From: Aminivibrio sp.
GTDB taxonomy: Bacteria > Synergistota > Synergistia > Synergistales > Aminobacteriaceae
DNA length: 33,567 nt
Direction of reading: 5' to 3'
Assembly: GCF_016756745.1 (NCBI RefSeq)
Contig: NZ_JAESIH010000019.1
Coordinates: forward strand, 1-33,567
In this document: one piece after another, positions 16,088 to 24,043 of the stretch
How positions within the stretch are numbered: the stretch's first letter is position 1
How the letters are laid out: the number at the start of each line of letters is the position of its first letter
The notes under the pieces: model-generated
What the model was told of the DNA's origin: nothing
Database searches by the model: none
What the model saw: only the letters and a program-made list of their open reading frames with translations
Program-made: the position numbers and the translations under genes

Positions 16088-16981
16088 TTACCTCCTGGCC
16101 GATTCGGGGCCGAATTTCCCGCGGAAGGGATGGTTCATTGCCCGCCTCTGGGCGGCGTAGGCGGCGCAGCACTTGCCCGCAAGCATCCTGATCCTGCCGA
16201 TATACCCCGTTCGCTCGGTGACGCTGATGGCGTTCCTGGCGTCAAGAAGGTTAAAGGTGTGGGAGCATTTCAGGACGTAGTCGTAGGCGGGAAGGACGAA
16301 GCCCTTGTCCAGGACGCGCATGGCCTCGGCCTCGTACATGCCGAAAAGCTGGAAGAGCATCTTCGTGTCGGCGATCTCGAAGTTGTAGTGGGAATACTCC
16401 ACTTCCCCCTTGTGGTGGATGTCGCCGTACTTCACGTCGTCCACCCACTGGAGGTCGTAGACGTTCTCCACCTTCTGGACGAACATGGCGATGCGCTCGA
16501 TGCCGTAGGTGATCTCCGCGGGCACGAGGTCCATGTCGATGCCGCCCACCTGCTGGAAGTAAGTGAACTGGGTGACCTCCATGCCGTCGAGCCAGACCTC
16601 CCAGCCAAGCCCCCAGGCCCCCACGGTGGGGGATTCCCAGTCGTCCTCCACGAACCGGATGTCGTGGGCGGCGGGCTCGATGCCCAGGGCGGCGAGGCTC
16701 TGGAGATAGAGATCGATGATGTTGGCGGGAGCCGGCTTGATGATCACCTGGTACTGGTAGTAGTGCTGAAGGCGGTTGGGGTTCTCGCCGTACCTTCCGT
16801 CGGTGGGTCTGCGGGACGGCTCCACGTAGCCCACCCTCCACGGCTCGGGGCCGAGGACCCTGAGGCAAGTGGCCGGGTTCATGGTCCCCGCTCCGACCTC
16901 TATGTCGTAGGGCTGCTGGATGACACATCCCTGCTCCGCCCAGAACCGTTCGAGGCGAAAGATGATTTCCTGGAAATTCAC
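16088..16981 (-). CDS. glyQ: Glycyl-tRNA synthetase alpha subunit
   Basis: The catalytic class II subunit that activates glycine and works with GlyS. The protein is 297 aa, as usual. It begins [19 protein letters not shown] and has the strongly conserved [36 protein letters not shown] and [18 protein letters not shown] blocks that hold the class II motifs. The start is GTG at 16981, with AGGAGG about 9 nt upstream. A 56-nt gap with a weak hairpin separates it from recO, so it may belong to the same transcript as recO and era. Confidence 0.98.
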   Translation of the reverse strand: MNFQEIIFRLERFWAEQGCVIQQPYDIEVGAGTMNPATCLRVLGPEPWRVGYVEPSRRPTDGRYGENPNRLQHYYQYQVIIKPAPANIIDLYLQSLAALGIEPAAHDIRFVEDDWESPTVGAWGLGWEVWLDGMEVTQFTYFQQVGGIDMDLVPAEITYGIERIAMFVQKVENVYDLQWVDDVKYGDIHHKGEVEYSHYNFEIADTKMLFQLFGMYEAEAMRVLDKGFVLPAYDYVLKCSHTFNLLDARNAISVTERTGYIGRIRMLAGKCCAAYAAQRRAMNHPFRGKFGPESARR

Positions 16982-17010
16982 GCGTAATCCCTCCTAGATG
17001 GAAATGCCTT

Positions 17011-17036
17011 GTAAAAGAACGGGAAGGGGGTCCCCG
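17011..17036 (-). terminator. Weak terminator-like hairpin between recO and glyQ
   Basis: On the minus strand CGGGGA (17036-17031) and TTCCCG (17025-17020) pair around CCCCC, followed by TTCTTTT. The stem is 6 bp with one wobble. It may give partial termination between recO and glyQ. Confidence 0.4.
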
Positions 17037-17037
17037 G

Positions 17038-17754
17038 TCATTTCTGATATTCAAACATGTTCTTCATCCTTTTGCAGCTGTCATTCCAGAATTCCCTGTC
17101 GTTTTCGGAAGGCGGGAAGAGTCGCTTCACCTCGTCGAAGGGACATTCCGCCGCCGCGATCAGCCGTTTTCGTCGGCTGTCAGGCAAGCAGGCCCCTCCG
17201 TTTTGACGGGCGCATTCCGGGCAGTCGAGCCCTTCCGCCTTCCAGAAGGCATCGCCGAGGGGCTTCCCGCAGGACAGGCAGAATACCAGCGATGGCGCCA
17301 GCCCCCAGGCTTCCAGCCATTTGCGGAGAAAGCGCCACTCTACTGCCAGGGGGTCCGCTCCTTCCCTGACCAGGATGGAGGACCAGTAAAAAAGGGCGAC
17401 CAGTTCATCGCAGGGAAGTCCGGGAACGAGATGAAGACAGAGCAGCCGATCCCATTCCAGAAGCGCCCGAAGTTTTACGGGCGCAGCCCGGAGAGACCAA
17501 AAATCCTCCTTCACGTCCACCGACTTAAGATAAAACCTTCTCGTTCCTTTGTAAAGATTGAAGTTGCCCCACGACAGAGGTTCCGCTCCTCCGCCGAACC
17601 GGACTCTCCCCCTTCCCGCACCCGGGGCGGAAACCCAGACCGGGCCGATGCCCTTGAGAAGGAGGTAGAGCGAGATGTTCCCCTCGGGGTTCGCATCCCG
17701 GCGCAGAACGACCCCCGACTGGCGGACGAGCCCCTGGGGAACGGTATCGCTCAC
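17038..17754 (-). CDS. recO: DNA repair protein RecO
   Basis: Recombination mediator that, with RecF/RecR, helps load RecA at gaps and anneals SSB-coated DNA. The 238-aa protein has an N-terminal OB-fold-like part (SGVVLRRDANPEGN, then SLYLLLKGIGPVWVSAPGAG), a helical middle, and a Zn-finger with CLSCGKPL and CPECAR (C-x2-C twice). The family is weakly conserved, so the call rests on length, the Zn-finger and the position after era, a common bacterial order. The GTG at 17754 overlaps the era stop by 4 nt (GTGA). Longer in-frame extension upstream runs through era in another frame and is not real. Confidence 0.82.
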   Translation of the reverse strand: MSDTVPQGLVRQSGVVLRRDANPEGNISLYLLLKGIGPVWVSAPGAGRGRVRFGGGAEPLSWGNFNLYKGTRRFYLKSVDVKEDFWSLRAAPVKLRALLEWDRLLCLHLVPGLPCDELVALFYWSSILVREGADPLAVEWRFLRKWLEAWGLAPSLVFCLSCGKPLGDAFWKAEGLDCPECARQNGGACLPDSRRKRLIAAAECPFDEVKRLFPPSENDREFWNDSCKRMKNMFEYQK

Positions 17755-18680
17755 GGCGACTGTTCTTTGATCCCCAGCTTCCGGAGATCCGACTCGGATC
17801 TGCGCCAGTCCGAACGGACCTTCACCCAGAGGTCGAGGTAAACCCTGTGGCCGGTAAGGGCCTGGATCTCCAGCCGGGCGAGGCGGCCGATCTCCCGGAG
17901 ACGGGTCCCCTTGTCGCCGATGATAATCCGCTTCTGCCCCTCCCGTTCCACGTAGATGGTCGCCCTGATGAAGAGAACCTCCCGGTCGGGGTATTCGTCG
18001 GGGCTCTTGTACTCCTCGATTTCCACCGCCGCGCTGTGGGGAACCTCCTCGTGGGTAAGCCGGAGGACCTTCTCCCGGATGATCTCCGAGGCTATGAACT
18101 TCTCCGGCCGGTCGACGAAGATGTCCTCGTCGTAAAAGGGAGGCCCTTCGGGAAGGTGCTTCACGATCATGGAAACAAGCTCGGGGATGCCCCTGCCCGT
18201 TTTCGCGGATACCGCCGCGGCGCCGGCCAGGGAAACCCTGGCCCCGTAGAGGGCCGCAACTCTGTCCGGGAGGTCTTTGTCCTTCCGGCTGTCGCACTTG
18301 TTGACCACCAGCAGGATGGGGGTATCCGCCTTTTCAAGGCAGGCAAGGATCTCTTCGTCCTCCGGTCCGACGGACCGGTCCGAGGCCTCCACCACATAGC
18401 AGACGAGGTTGGCGTCGTTCATGGATGCCACGGCGGCATCGACGATGGCCCTGCCGAGAGCGTGCTTCGGCAGGTGGATCCCCGGCGTGTCGGTGAAGAC
18501 GATCTGGAAGCCGTCGCCGTTGTAGACGCAGCGGATCACGTTCCTGGTTGTCTGGGGCTTGTCGGAGACGATGGAGGCTTTGTAGGCGATCAGGCGGTTG
18601 ATGAGGGACGACTTGCCCACGTTGGGCCGCCCGACGAGAGCCGTGATGCCCGACCGGAAGGGAGTGCCGCCGTTCGTCAT
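17751..18680 (-). CDS. era: GTPase Era
   Basis: Ribosome-assembly GTPase that binds the 3' end of 16S rRNA and couples 30S maturation to growth. The 309-aa protein has the GTPase motifs GRPNVGKS (G1), a TTR switch I, DTPG (G3), NKCD (G4) and SAK (G5). A KH domain follows, with RIIIGDKGTRLREIGRLARL near the C-terminus. The ATG at 18680 overlaps the cdd stop (ATGA) with GGGAG about 10 nt upstream. The open frame extends far upstream to 19535 only because of high GC; that part lies over cdd and the CBS protein. The order ybeY-(CBS protein)-cdd-era-recO is common in Gram-positive and related bacteria. Confidence 0.97.
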   Translation of the reverse strand: MTNGGTPFRSGITALVGRPNVGKSSLINRLIAYKASIVSDKPQTTRNVIRCVYNGDGFQIVFTDTPGIHLPKHALGRAIVDAAVASMNDANLVCYVVEASDRSVGPEDEEILACLEKADTPILLVVNKCDSRKDKDLPDRVAALYGARVSLAGAAAVSAKTGRGIPELVSMIVKHLPEGPPFYDEDIFVDRPEKFIASEIIREKVLRLTHEEVPHSAAVEIEEYKSPDEYPDREVLFIRATIYVEREGQKRIIIGDKGTRLREIGRLARLEIQALTGHRVYLDLWVKVRSDWRRSESDLRKLGIKEQSP

Positions 18681-19126
18681 GACCGGGGCTCCCTTTCGAG
18701 AAGGAAGGGCACGGGAAACAGAGCTGCCAGGCTGAGGACCGCCGTCCCGGCACCTTCCCTGAGGACAACCAGCATGGAGGGGTTGAACTCCGCGAGGAAC
18801 TGTCTGCAGGCCCCGCAGGGAAGGCACGGCTCCCCTGCCGCCCCCGCTATGGCCACGGCAAGAGGTTTGCCTCCGCCCGAAGCAGCGAGGGTCCCGGCGG
18901 CGTTCCGCTCGGCGCAGAGGGAGAGGCCGTAAGAGGCGTTTTCCACGTTGCACCCTGTGACAAAGTCTGACCGGCCCTCCACGAGAAGGGCGGCCCCCAC
19001 GGAAAACCGGGAATACGGGGCGTAGGCCAGGGCACGGGCCTCCTCCGCCGCCAGGAGAAGGCCTTCCGCGGGCGGATAGTCTTCCGGCCAGAGGGTACGG
19101 AAGGGATCCAGGTTCAGGGAGGTCAT
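18677..19126 (-). CDS. cdd: Cytidine deaminase
   Basis: Zinc hydrolase that deaminates cytidine and deoxycytidine to uridine forms in pyrimidine salvage. The 149-aa protein has the active-site signature CAERNA (Zn-ligand Cys and proton-shuttle Glu) and PCGACRQ with the two other Cys ligands, plus the substrate-binding YSRFSVGAAL and NVENASYG segments. An N-terminal part of about 20 residues precedes the core, slightly longer than in B. subtilis Cdd. The start ATG overlaps the stop of the CBS-protein gene (ATGA), and its stop overlaps the era start, so all three are translationally coupled. Confidence 0.96.
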   Translation of the reverse strand: MTSLNLDPFRTLWPEDYPPAEGLLLAAEEARALAYAPYSRFSVGAALLVEGRSDFVTGCNVENASYGLSLCAERNAAGTLAASGGGKPLAVAIAGAAGEPCLPCGACRQFLAEFNPSMLVVLREGAGTAVLSLAALFPVPFLLEREPRS

Positions 19127-20424
19127 TCCCCGCCCTCCGGGAAGAAGAAGCCCTTTCCCTTCGGCCTGAGCCGGAGCAGCTTGATCCTGTGGTCCTCCAC
19201 CTCGAGGACCTCGATCTCCCAGACTTTGGCGTCCGAATGGGACGTGTAATGGACCTTCTCCCCGGGGGAGGGGAAATCCCCGGAGATGGAGAGGACCAGC
19301 CCGCCGAGGCTCTCGGCATCCTCGGACTCGAAGGACGAGCCGAGAAAGTCGCTGAGGTCTTCGAGACCGAGGTGCCCCTGGACGAGATAGGATCCGTCCT
19401 CCTCGGGGAGAAGGGTGGGTTTTTCCTTGTCGTACTCGTCCTGGATCTCGCCCACGATCTCCTCGAGCAGGTCCTCGAGGGTGGCGATGCCCGCCACGCC
19501 GCCGTATTCGTCCACCACGATGGCCATGTGGACATGGCGCCCCTTCATGGTGTTGAAGAGTTCCACCACCCTCATGCTTTCGGGGACAAAGAGGGCCTGG
19601 CGCATGATGGACGATACGGGCACGGAAAGGTCTCCCTCAAGGAGGCTGGGGATGGTGTCCTTGACGTAAAGAATGCCCACGATGTCGTCGGGGCTTTCGT
19701 CGAAGACAGGAACCCGGCTGTGGCCGTGCTCCTGGAAGATACGCATGGCTTCGCACACGGTGGCATCGGAGGAAACGGCGTCCATGTCCGTTCGGGGGAC
19801 CATGATTTCGTAGACCCGGGTCTCCTCGAAGGAGATGATGCCGTGGATCATCTTCCGCTCCACTTCCTCCAGGGCGCCCGACTCCTCGCCCATGTTGACC
19901 ATCTGCTCGAATTCTTCCCTGGTGACGAAGGGGTGCCGCGCCTTGAGGTCCACCTTGAAGATCACCCCGAGACCGTTGACCACATGGAGCATGACCCACA
20001 GGAAGGGGGCGAGAATGATATCGAGCAGCCTGAGCAGCGGCAGGGAGTACGCGAGGACGACATCAGACCGGACGATGGCCACACTCTTGGGGAAAATCTC
20101 GCCGAAGACCACAATGAGCACCGTCATGACACCGACGGACACGATGAGTCCGCTCTGGCCCAGGAGCATGATGGCCAGGGACGTGGCCACGGCGCTGGCG
20201 GCGATGTTCACCAGATTATTCGATATGAGGACGATAGTGAGGGCTCTCTGGATATCCAGGAGCAGCCAGTCGAAGAATCGCTTCTGGTAGGGGTAGCGCT
20301 CGATAAGGGCCAGAATTTTCCCCCGGCCGGAGGACGTGATGGCCGTCTCCGAGGCACTGAAAAACGCGGAGAGGGCGAGCAGCAGAATCAGCAGGAGGAT
20401 CGACTCCGTGAGCGGCACGTTCAC
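19123..20424 (-). CDS. CorC/HlyC-type CBS-domain membrane protein (CNNM family)
   Basis: A predicted inner-membrane transporter or regulator of Mg2+ and related cations; older annotation calls such proteins hemolysins, without evidence for that role here. The 433-aa protein has an N-terminal DUF21/CNNM membrane domain (about residues 1-150, four hydrophobic segments, [11 protein letters not shown] near the start and [10 protein letters not shown] in the middle). Two CBS domains follow ([11 protein letters not shown]... and [25 protein letters not shown]), and then a C-terminal CorC_HlyC domain ending in a run of basic residues and FFFPEGG. The start is GTG at 20424, overlapping the ybeY stop by 4 nt. 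The ligand of the CBS pair is unknown. Confidence 0.92.
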   Translation of the reverse strand: MNVPLTESILLLILLLALSAFFSASETAITSSGRGKILALIERYPYQKRFFDWLLLDIQRALTIVLISNNLVNIAASAVATSLAIMLLGQSGLIVSVGVMTVLIVVFGEIFPKSVAIVRSDVVLAYSLPLLRLLDIILAPFLWVMLHVVNGLGVIFKVDLKARHPFVTREEFEQMVNMGEESGALEEVERKMIHGIISFEETRVYEIMVPRTDMDAVSSDATVCEAMRIFQEHGHSRVPVFDESPDDIVGILYVKDTIPSLLEGDLSVPVSSIMRQALFVPESMRVVELFNTMKGRHVHMAIVVDEYGGVAGIATLEDLLEEIVGEIQDEYDKEKPTLLPEEDGSYLVQGHLGLEDLSDFLGSSFESEDAESLGGLVLSISGDFPSPGEKVHYTSHSDAKVWEIEVLEVEDHRIKLLRLRPKGKGFFFPEGGE

Positions 20425-20942
20425 TTCTCCACGCTCCCTTCGCCGGCCTTCACGGCATCGAGGAGGGCCCGGCGGATTTTTTCCTGGGCTGCTTCCATGG
20501 CCGTTCTCCCTTCGTCGGTGTCGTGGTCCCAGGCCAACAGGTGAAGGAAGCCGTGGGCGACCATCAGGGCCATTTCTTCGAGAAAGGCCTGTTCCGAGGG
20601 GGCGTTCATCCGCACGTACTCCGGGCAGATGACGATGTCCCCAAGGGGAAGAACGGGCATTCCCTTTTCAGGGCGGAACTCCCCGTCTTCCTCCCACAGG
20701 GGAAAAGAAAGGACGTCCGTCGGTTCGGAAAGTCCCCTGTGAAGCCTGTTCTGCTCTTCCATTTCCTCGAGGGAGAGAAGGGTGATCGAAATTTCCGCAC
20801 TCGGCGGAAGGATTCCGGGCAGGGCGAGTTCCTGCAGGGCGGCCGAAAGTACGCCGTCCGCAGCTGTCAGCATGTCCCCTAAGGGGGGACTACTTGCGGG
20901 ATCGGCGTCTTCGCTGTTATCGAGACGCAAGTGAACCTTCAA
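20421..20942 (-). CDS. ybeY: Endoribonuclease YbeY (rRNA maturation)
   Basis: Zn-dependent single-strand endoribonuclease required for 16S rRNA 3' processing and 70S quality control. The 173-aa protein carries the diagnostic HGFLHLLAWDHD (three Zn-binding His). It also has the family segments NRLHRGLSEPTDVLSFPL and LGDIVICPE. The start is TTG at 20942, supported by AGGAGG 9 nt upstream; it lies 26 nt inside the end of pgpH in another frame. It is next to phoH/pgpH and era, the usual neighbours of ybeY. Confidence 0.96.
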   Translation of the reverse strand: MKVHLRLDNSEDADPASSPPLGDMLTAADGVLSAALQELALPGILPPSAEISITLLSLEEMEEQNRLHRGLSEPTDVLSFPLWEEDGEFRPEKGMPVLPLGDIVICPEYVRMNAPSEQAFLEEMALMVAHGFLHLLAWDHDTDEGRTAMEAAQEKIRRALLDAVKAGEGSVEK

Positions 20943-23031
20943 TTGATTCTTCCTCCTGTTTGTTCAGTTTCTGTTCGAGCTGGTCCTTGTCCTGAATCTC
21001 CTTGACCTTCCGAGTATGATACATTGACTGGAACGCATAAAGCAACGTCTGCCGGATCACGGCCAGGTCGCGGATGGTGAAGTCGATGTCGTCGAGCTGG
21101 CCTTCGGACAACTTCGCCTCCACCACACCCTCGATGGTCTTCTCAAGGTCGGGGACGGAAGTGGAGGCCCTCATCTCGGCCCTCACCGCCGCCTCTATGG
21201 AATCCACGAGCATGAGCAGGCCCGTTTCCCTCGTCCGGGGACGGGGACCGGGATAGCAGAACTGGTCCCGAGGGACGGAAAGGCCCATTCTCCGGGCTTT
21301 CCTGTAGAAGTAGGAGAGACAGGTGGTGCCGTGATGCTCCGCAATGAAGGCGCGGATCATCTCCGGCAGGTGGTACTCCTCCGCCAGTTCAAGGCCTTCC
21401 CGGATGTGGGCGATGATCACCAGCGCCGAGAGGGACGGCTTGAGTTCGTCGTGGATGTTCACATTGCCCATCTGGTTCTCCACGAAGAACTGGGGGCGCC
21501 GGAGCTTGCCGATGTCGTGGAAATAGGCTCCCGCCTTGAGCAGGTTGGAGTTCATGCCGAGTTTGTCCGCTACAACCTCCGCCAGGGTTCCGAGCATCAG
21601 GGAATGGTGGTAGGTTCCCGGCGCCTCGATCTGGAGCTTTTTGAGCAGGGGGTTGGACGGGTGGCTGAGCTCCATGAGGCGGAGGGGCGAGAGAACGTCG
21701 AAGGTGTTCTCCAGCAGGGGAAGAACGGCGATGACCAGGGTGCTCCACCCGGCGTTGCCCAAAAGAAGGTAGAGGAGCAGCTCGGGATAGATGCCGAGGT
21801 CGAAGGCCCACCGGATGAAGAGCCCCACTCCCGCCTGGATCAGGCCCAGAAGAAAAAGCTGCCGCCAGAGGTGCCCCCTGGAATGGACTTCCCGCAGCAG
21901 GTGGTAGCCCGCCAGGGAGCTGATGATCCCCATGAGGGAGACGAGCACCACGTGCAGCGCCGAGAGCCCTGTGACCACGATGCCCCCGAGGATGCTTCCC
22001 CCCATGACCACGGGAAGGGCGAGCCCGGGAGGCAGGGTGAGGTAGGCGCATCCGGCGAGGAAAAGGCTGCCCATTCCCTGGACGTTGAACATGGACGAAA
22101 AGTACTCCACCACCCAGCTCAGCCCCACGACGAACGACAGGTAGAGCCAGGGGATGTTCTGCCTGGCCGACGGCCTGAAGGTGGTCTGCAGAAGCACCCA
22201 GAGGGGCCAGAAGGGAAGGGCGAGGAGGGCAAAGAGAATCTGCTTCCAGGGAAAAGTCATCTGGGAATATCCCTGCATTTTGAGTATTCGGGCCACCTGG
22301 GGGGTCACAGTCTGCCCCTTTTCGATGAGCACGTCTCCGGGAGCCACGGTCCGCTCCACGGGCTGGAGGGATTCGGCGAGCTCGCCCCGGAGGGTCTCGG
22401 TAAGGTCGTTGTCAATTCGGGTGAGAGGATGGAGGATCTCGTCGAGAATCTGGAAGATGACGTTGTTCTCCTCCATGGGGAGGGAAAGTTTCTCTATTTC
22501 CTTCCAGATAAGCTCCGGAGCGGGAGTCAGGGGCACGGTGTCGCCGCCGGCGCTCTTGAGAAAGTCGCTGCTGATCCTGGCGGCCTCGGTGAGGATCTTC
22601 TTCCGGCCGTCCTCGGGCAGGCTCTCCAGCAGCTCGGTGAGGCCGGGCGACAGGGAAAGGGAGGCGACGTCTCCCTTAGCCATGGCCTCGATCTTGACGA
22701 TGAGGCGGTCCATGGCCGCGCCGTCCCTCACGAGCACTCCCGCCACGGTCTCCCCCACCCGGGAGCGGAGCACCCGGGTACCATCGTCGTCGCGGTAGCT
22801 CATGGGGTAGAGGGCGAAGTACGACCGGGGGGAGGGTTCCCCGAGGACAAATCCGTTGACCCTGTCGGTGAGGACCCAGCGCAGAAGGACGATGGACAGG
22901 GCGAAGACGATGAGGATGAGCACGCCGGATGTGCGGAAAAGGGGATACTGCTCCGTCACGAAGGCGGTAAAACCCTTCTTTTTTACCTGGCTGAAGAGGT
23001 TCCTAGTCTGACTGTTCCCGCTGCTGCTCAT
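20917..23031 (-). CDS. pgpH: PgpH-type membrane HD-domain cyclic-di-AMP phosphodiesterase
   Basis: Degrades c-di-AMP to pApA at the cytoplasmic face of the inner membrane and so tunes K+ and osmotic signalling. The 704-aa protein has one N-terminal TM helix (about 35-53), a 200-residue extracytoplasmic 7TMR-HDED-like region, a bundle of about seven TM helices (about 270-440) and a C-terminal HD domain with YHHSLM (around 473), HDIGK (around 504) and AEHHGTTCLSYFY. The metal-binding His/Asp residues are present. The ATG at 23031 lies 29 nt inside the end of phoH, with only a weak ribosome site, so translation is probably coupled to phoH. The PhoH-PgpH-YbeY order is widespread in Firmicutes and relatives. 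The enzyme activity is inferred from the family. Confidence 0.92.
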   Translation of the reverse strand: MSSSGNSQTRNLFSQVKKKGFTAFVTEQYPLFRTSGVLILIVFALSIVLLRWVLTDRVNGFVLGEPSPRSYFALYPMSYRDDDGTRVLRSRVGETVAGVLVRDGAAMDRLIVKIEAMAKGDVASLSLSPGLTELLESLPEDGRKKILTEAARISSDFLKSAGGDTVPLTPAPELIWKEIEKLSLPMEENNVIFQILDEILHPLTRIDNDLTETLRGELAESLQPVERTVAPGDVLIEKGQTVTPQVARILKMQGYSQMTFPWKQILFALLALPFWPLWVLLQTTFRPSARQNIPWLYLSFVVGLSWVVEYFSSMFNVQGMGSLFLAGCAYLTLPPGLALPVVMGGSILGGIVVTGLSALHVVLVSLMGIISSLAGYHLLREVHSRGHLWRQLFLLGLIQAGVGLFIRWAFDLGIYPELLLYLLLGNAGWSTLVIAVLPLLENTFDVLSPLRLMELSHPSNPLLKKLQIEAPGTYHHSLMLGTLAEVVADKLGMNSNLLKAGAYFHDIGKLRRPQFFVENQMGNVNIHDELKPSLSALVIIAHIREGLELAEEYHLPEMIRAFIAEHHGTTCLSYFYRKARRMGLSVPRDQFCYPGPRPRTRETGLLMLVDSIEAAVRAEMRASTSVPDLEKTIEGVVEAKLSEGQLDDIDFTIRDLAVIRQTLLYAFQSMYHTRKVKEIQDKDQLEQKLNKQEEESIEGSLASR

Positions 23032-24013
23032 AACGCTCGTAAGCCTTCACCACCTGCTGGACGATTTCGTGGCGCACCACGTCGGAATGGGTGAGGTAGA
23101 AAAACTCGATGCCATCGATGCCGTAGAGAATGTCCCTCACCTGCCTGAGGCCAGACTGCTTGCCTGCGGGCAGGTCCACCTGGGTGATGTCGCCGGTGAT
23201 GACCGCCTTGGACCCGAAGCCGAGGCGGGTAAGGAACATCTTCATCTGCTCGGGGGTGGTGTTCTGGGCCTCGTCGAGAATGATGAAACTGTCGTTGAGG
23301 GTTCGCCCCCTCATGTAGGCGAGGGGGGCGATTTCGATGACGCCCTTGTCCACGTAGCGCAAGAACCGCTCCGGGGACAGGAGGTCGTAAAAGGCGTCGT
23401 AGAGGGGGCGGACATAGGGCTCCACCTTTTCCCGGAGGTCGCCGGGAAGGTAGCCGAGACTTTCGCCTGCCTCCACCGCCGGGCGAACGAGGACGATGCG
23501 GCTGATAGCCGCCGCCTTGAGGAGGGCCACTGCATGGCAGACCGCCAGGTACGTTTTGCCCGTGCCTGCCGGTCCGATGGCGAAAACGATGTGGTTGTTC
23601 CGCACCGCCTCGAGATATTTTCTCTGCCCCTCGGTCTTCGCCCTGATGGGCTTTCCCCGGGCGGTAGTGCATATGACCTCGGAGAAGAGGGGAGCGAGAT
23701 CCACCGACCCCCTCTCCGCTATCATGTCCATGGCGTAGCGCACGTCGGCCAGATGGAGAAGGTGCCCCTTCCCGGCGATCGTGTGGAGTTGCTCCAGAAG
23801 CGAATGGACCATGTCCACCACTCCTCCGTCCGGGCCGCGCACCGCGACCCGGTTGCCCCTCACGACAAGCCGGACGGGATATCGCTCTTCGATGGCGGCG
23901 ATGTTTTCGTCATCCTTCCCGGCAAACCGGGACATGGAGTCTAAGTCCGAAAACTCTACCTCCTTGATGGAAAACCCCGTCTCAACCGTGTCATTTACGT
24001 TAATATTCGTCAT
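23003..24013 (-). CDS. phoH: PhoH family ATPase
   Basis: Cytoplasmic P-loop ATPase of the PhoH/YbeZ type, linked in other bacteria to RNA metabolism together with YbeY. The 336-aa protein has an N-terminal KH-like segment (FAGKDDENIAAIEERYPVRL), then the PhoH core with Walker A GPAGTGKT (around residue 149), VRPAVEAGESLGYLPGDL and Walker B SFIILDEAQNTT. The length is typical. The ATG at 24013 has only a distant AAAGG (about 18 nt), so the start is less certain, but the KH-like N-terminus needs it. The gap to the carboxyltransferase gene is 30 nt. Confidence 0.95.
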   Translation of the reverse strand: MTNINVNDTVETGFSIKEVEFSDLDSMSRFAGKDDENIAAIEERYPVRLVVRGNRVAVRGPDGGVVDMVHSLLEQLHTIAGKGHLLHLADVRYAMDMIAERGSVDLAPLFSEVICTTARGKPIRAKTEGQRKYLEAVRNNHIVFAIGPAGTGKTYLAVCHAVALLKAAAISRIVLVRPAVEAGESLGYLPGDLREKVEPYVRPLYDAFYDLLSPERFLRYVDKGVIEIAPLAYMRGRTLNDSFIILDEAQNTTPEQMKMFLTRLGFGSKAVITGDITQVDLPAGKQSGLRQVRDILYGIDGIEFFYLTHSDVVRHEIVQQVVKAYERYEQQREQSD

Positions 24014-24043
24014 AGAACCGGTTCGTCGCCGCCTTTCACTCTG

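Noticed and set aside
16083-16172. Thirty extra N-terminal residues for glyS
   Set aside because: They lie inside glyQ; the ATG at 16082 has AGGAGG and matches the usual GlyS start.
18681-19535. In-frame extension of era upstream of its ATG
   Set aside because: It runs over cdd and the CBS protein in another frame; the ATG at 18680 has a ribosome site and gives the normal Era length.
19189-20544. A 451-codon plus-strand frame
   Set aside because: Antisense to the CBS-domain protein, rich in His, Asp and Gly, without any known motif.
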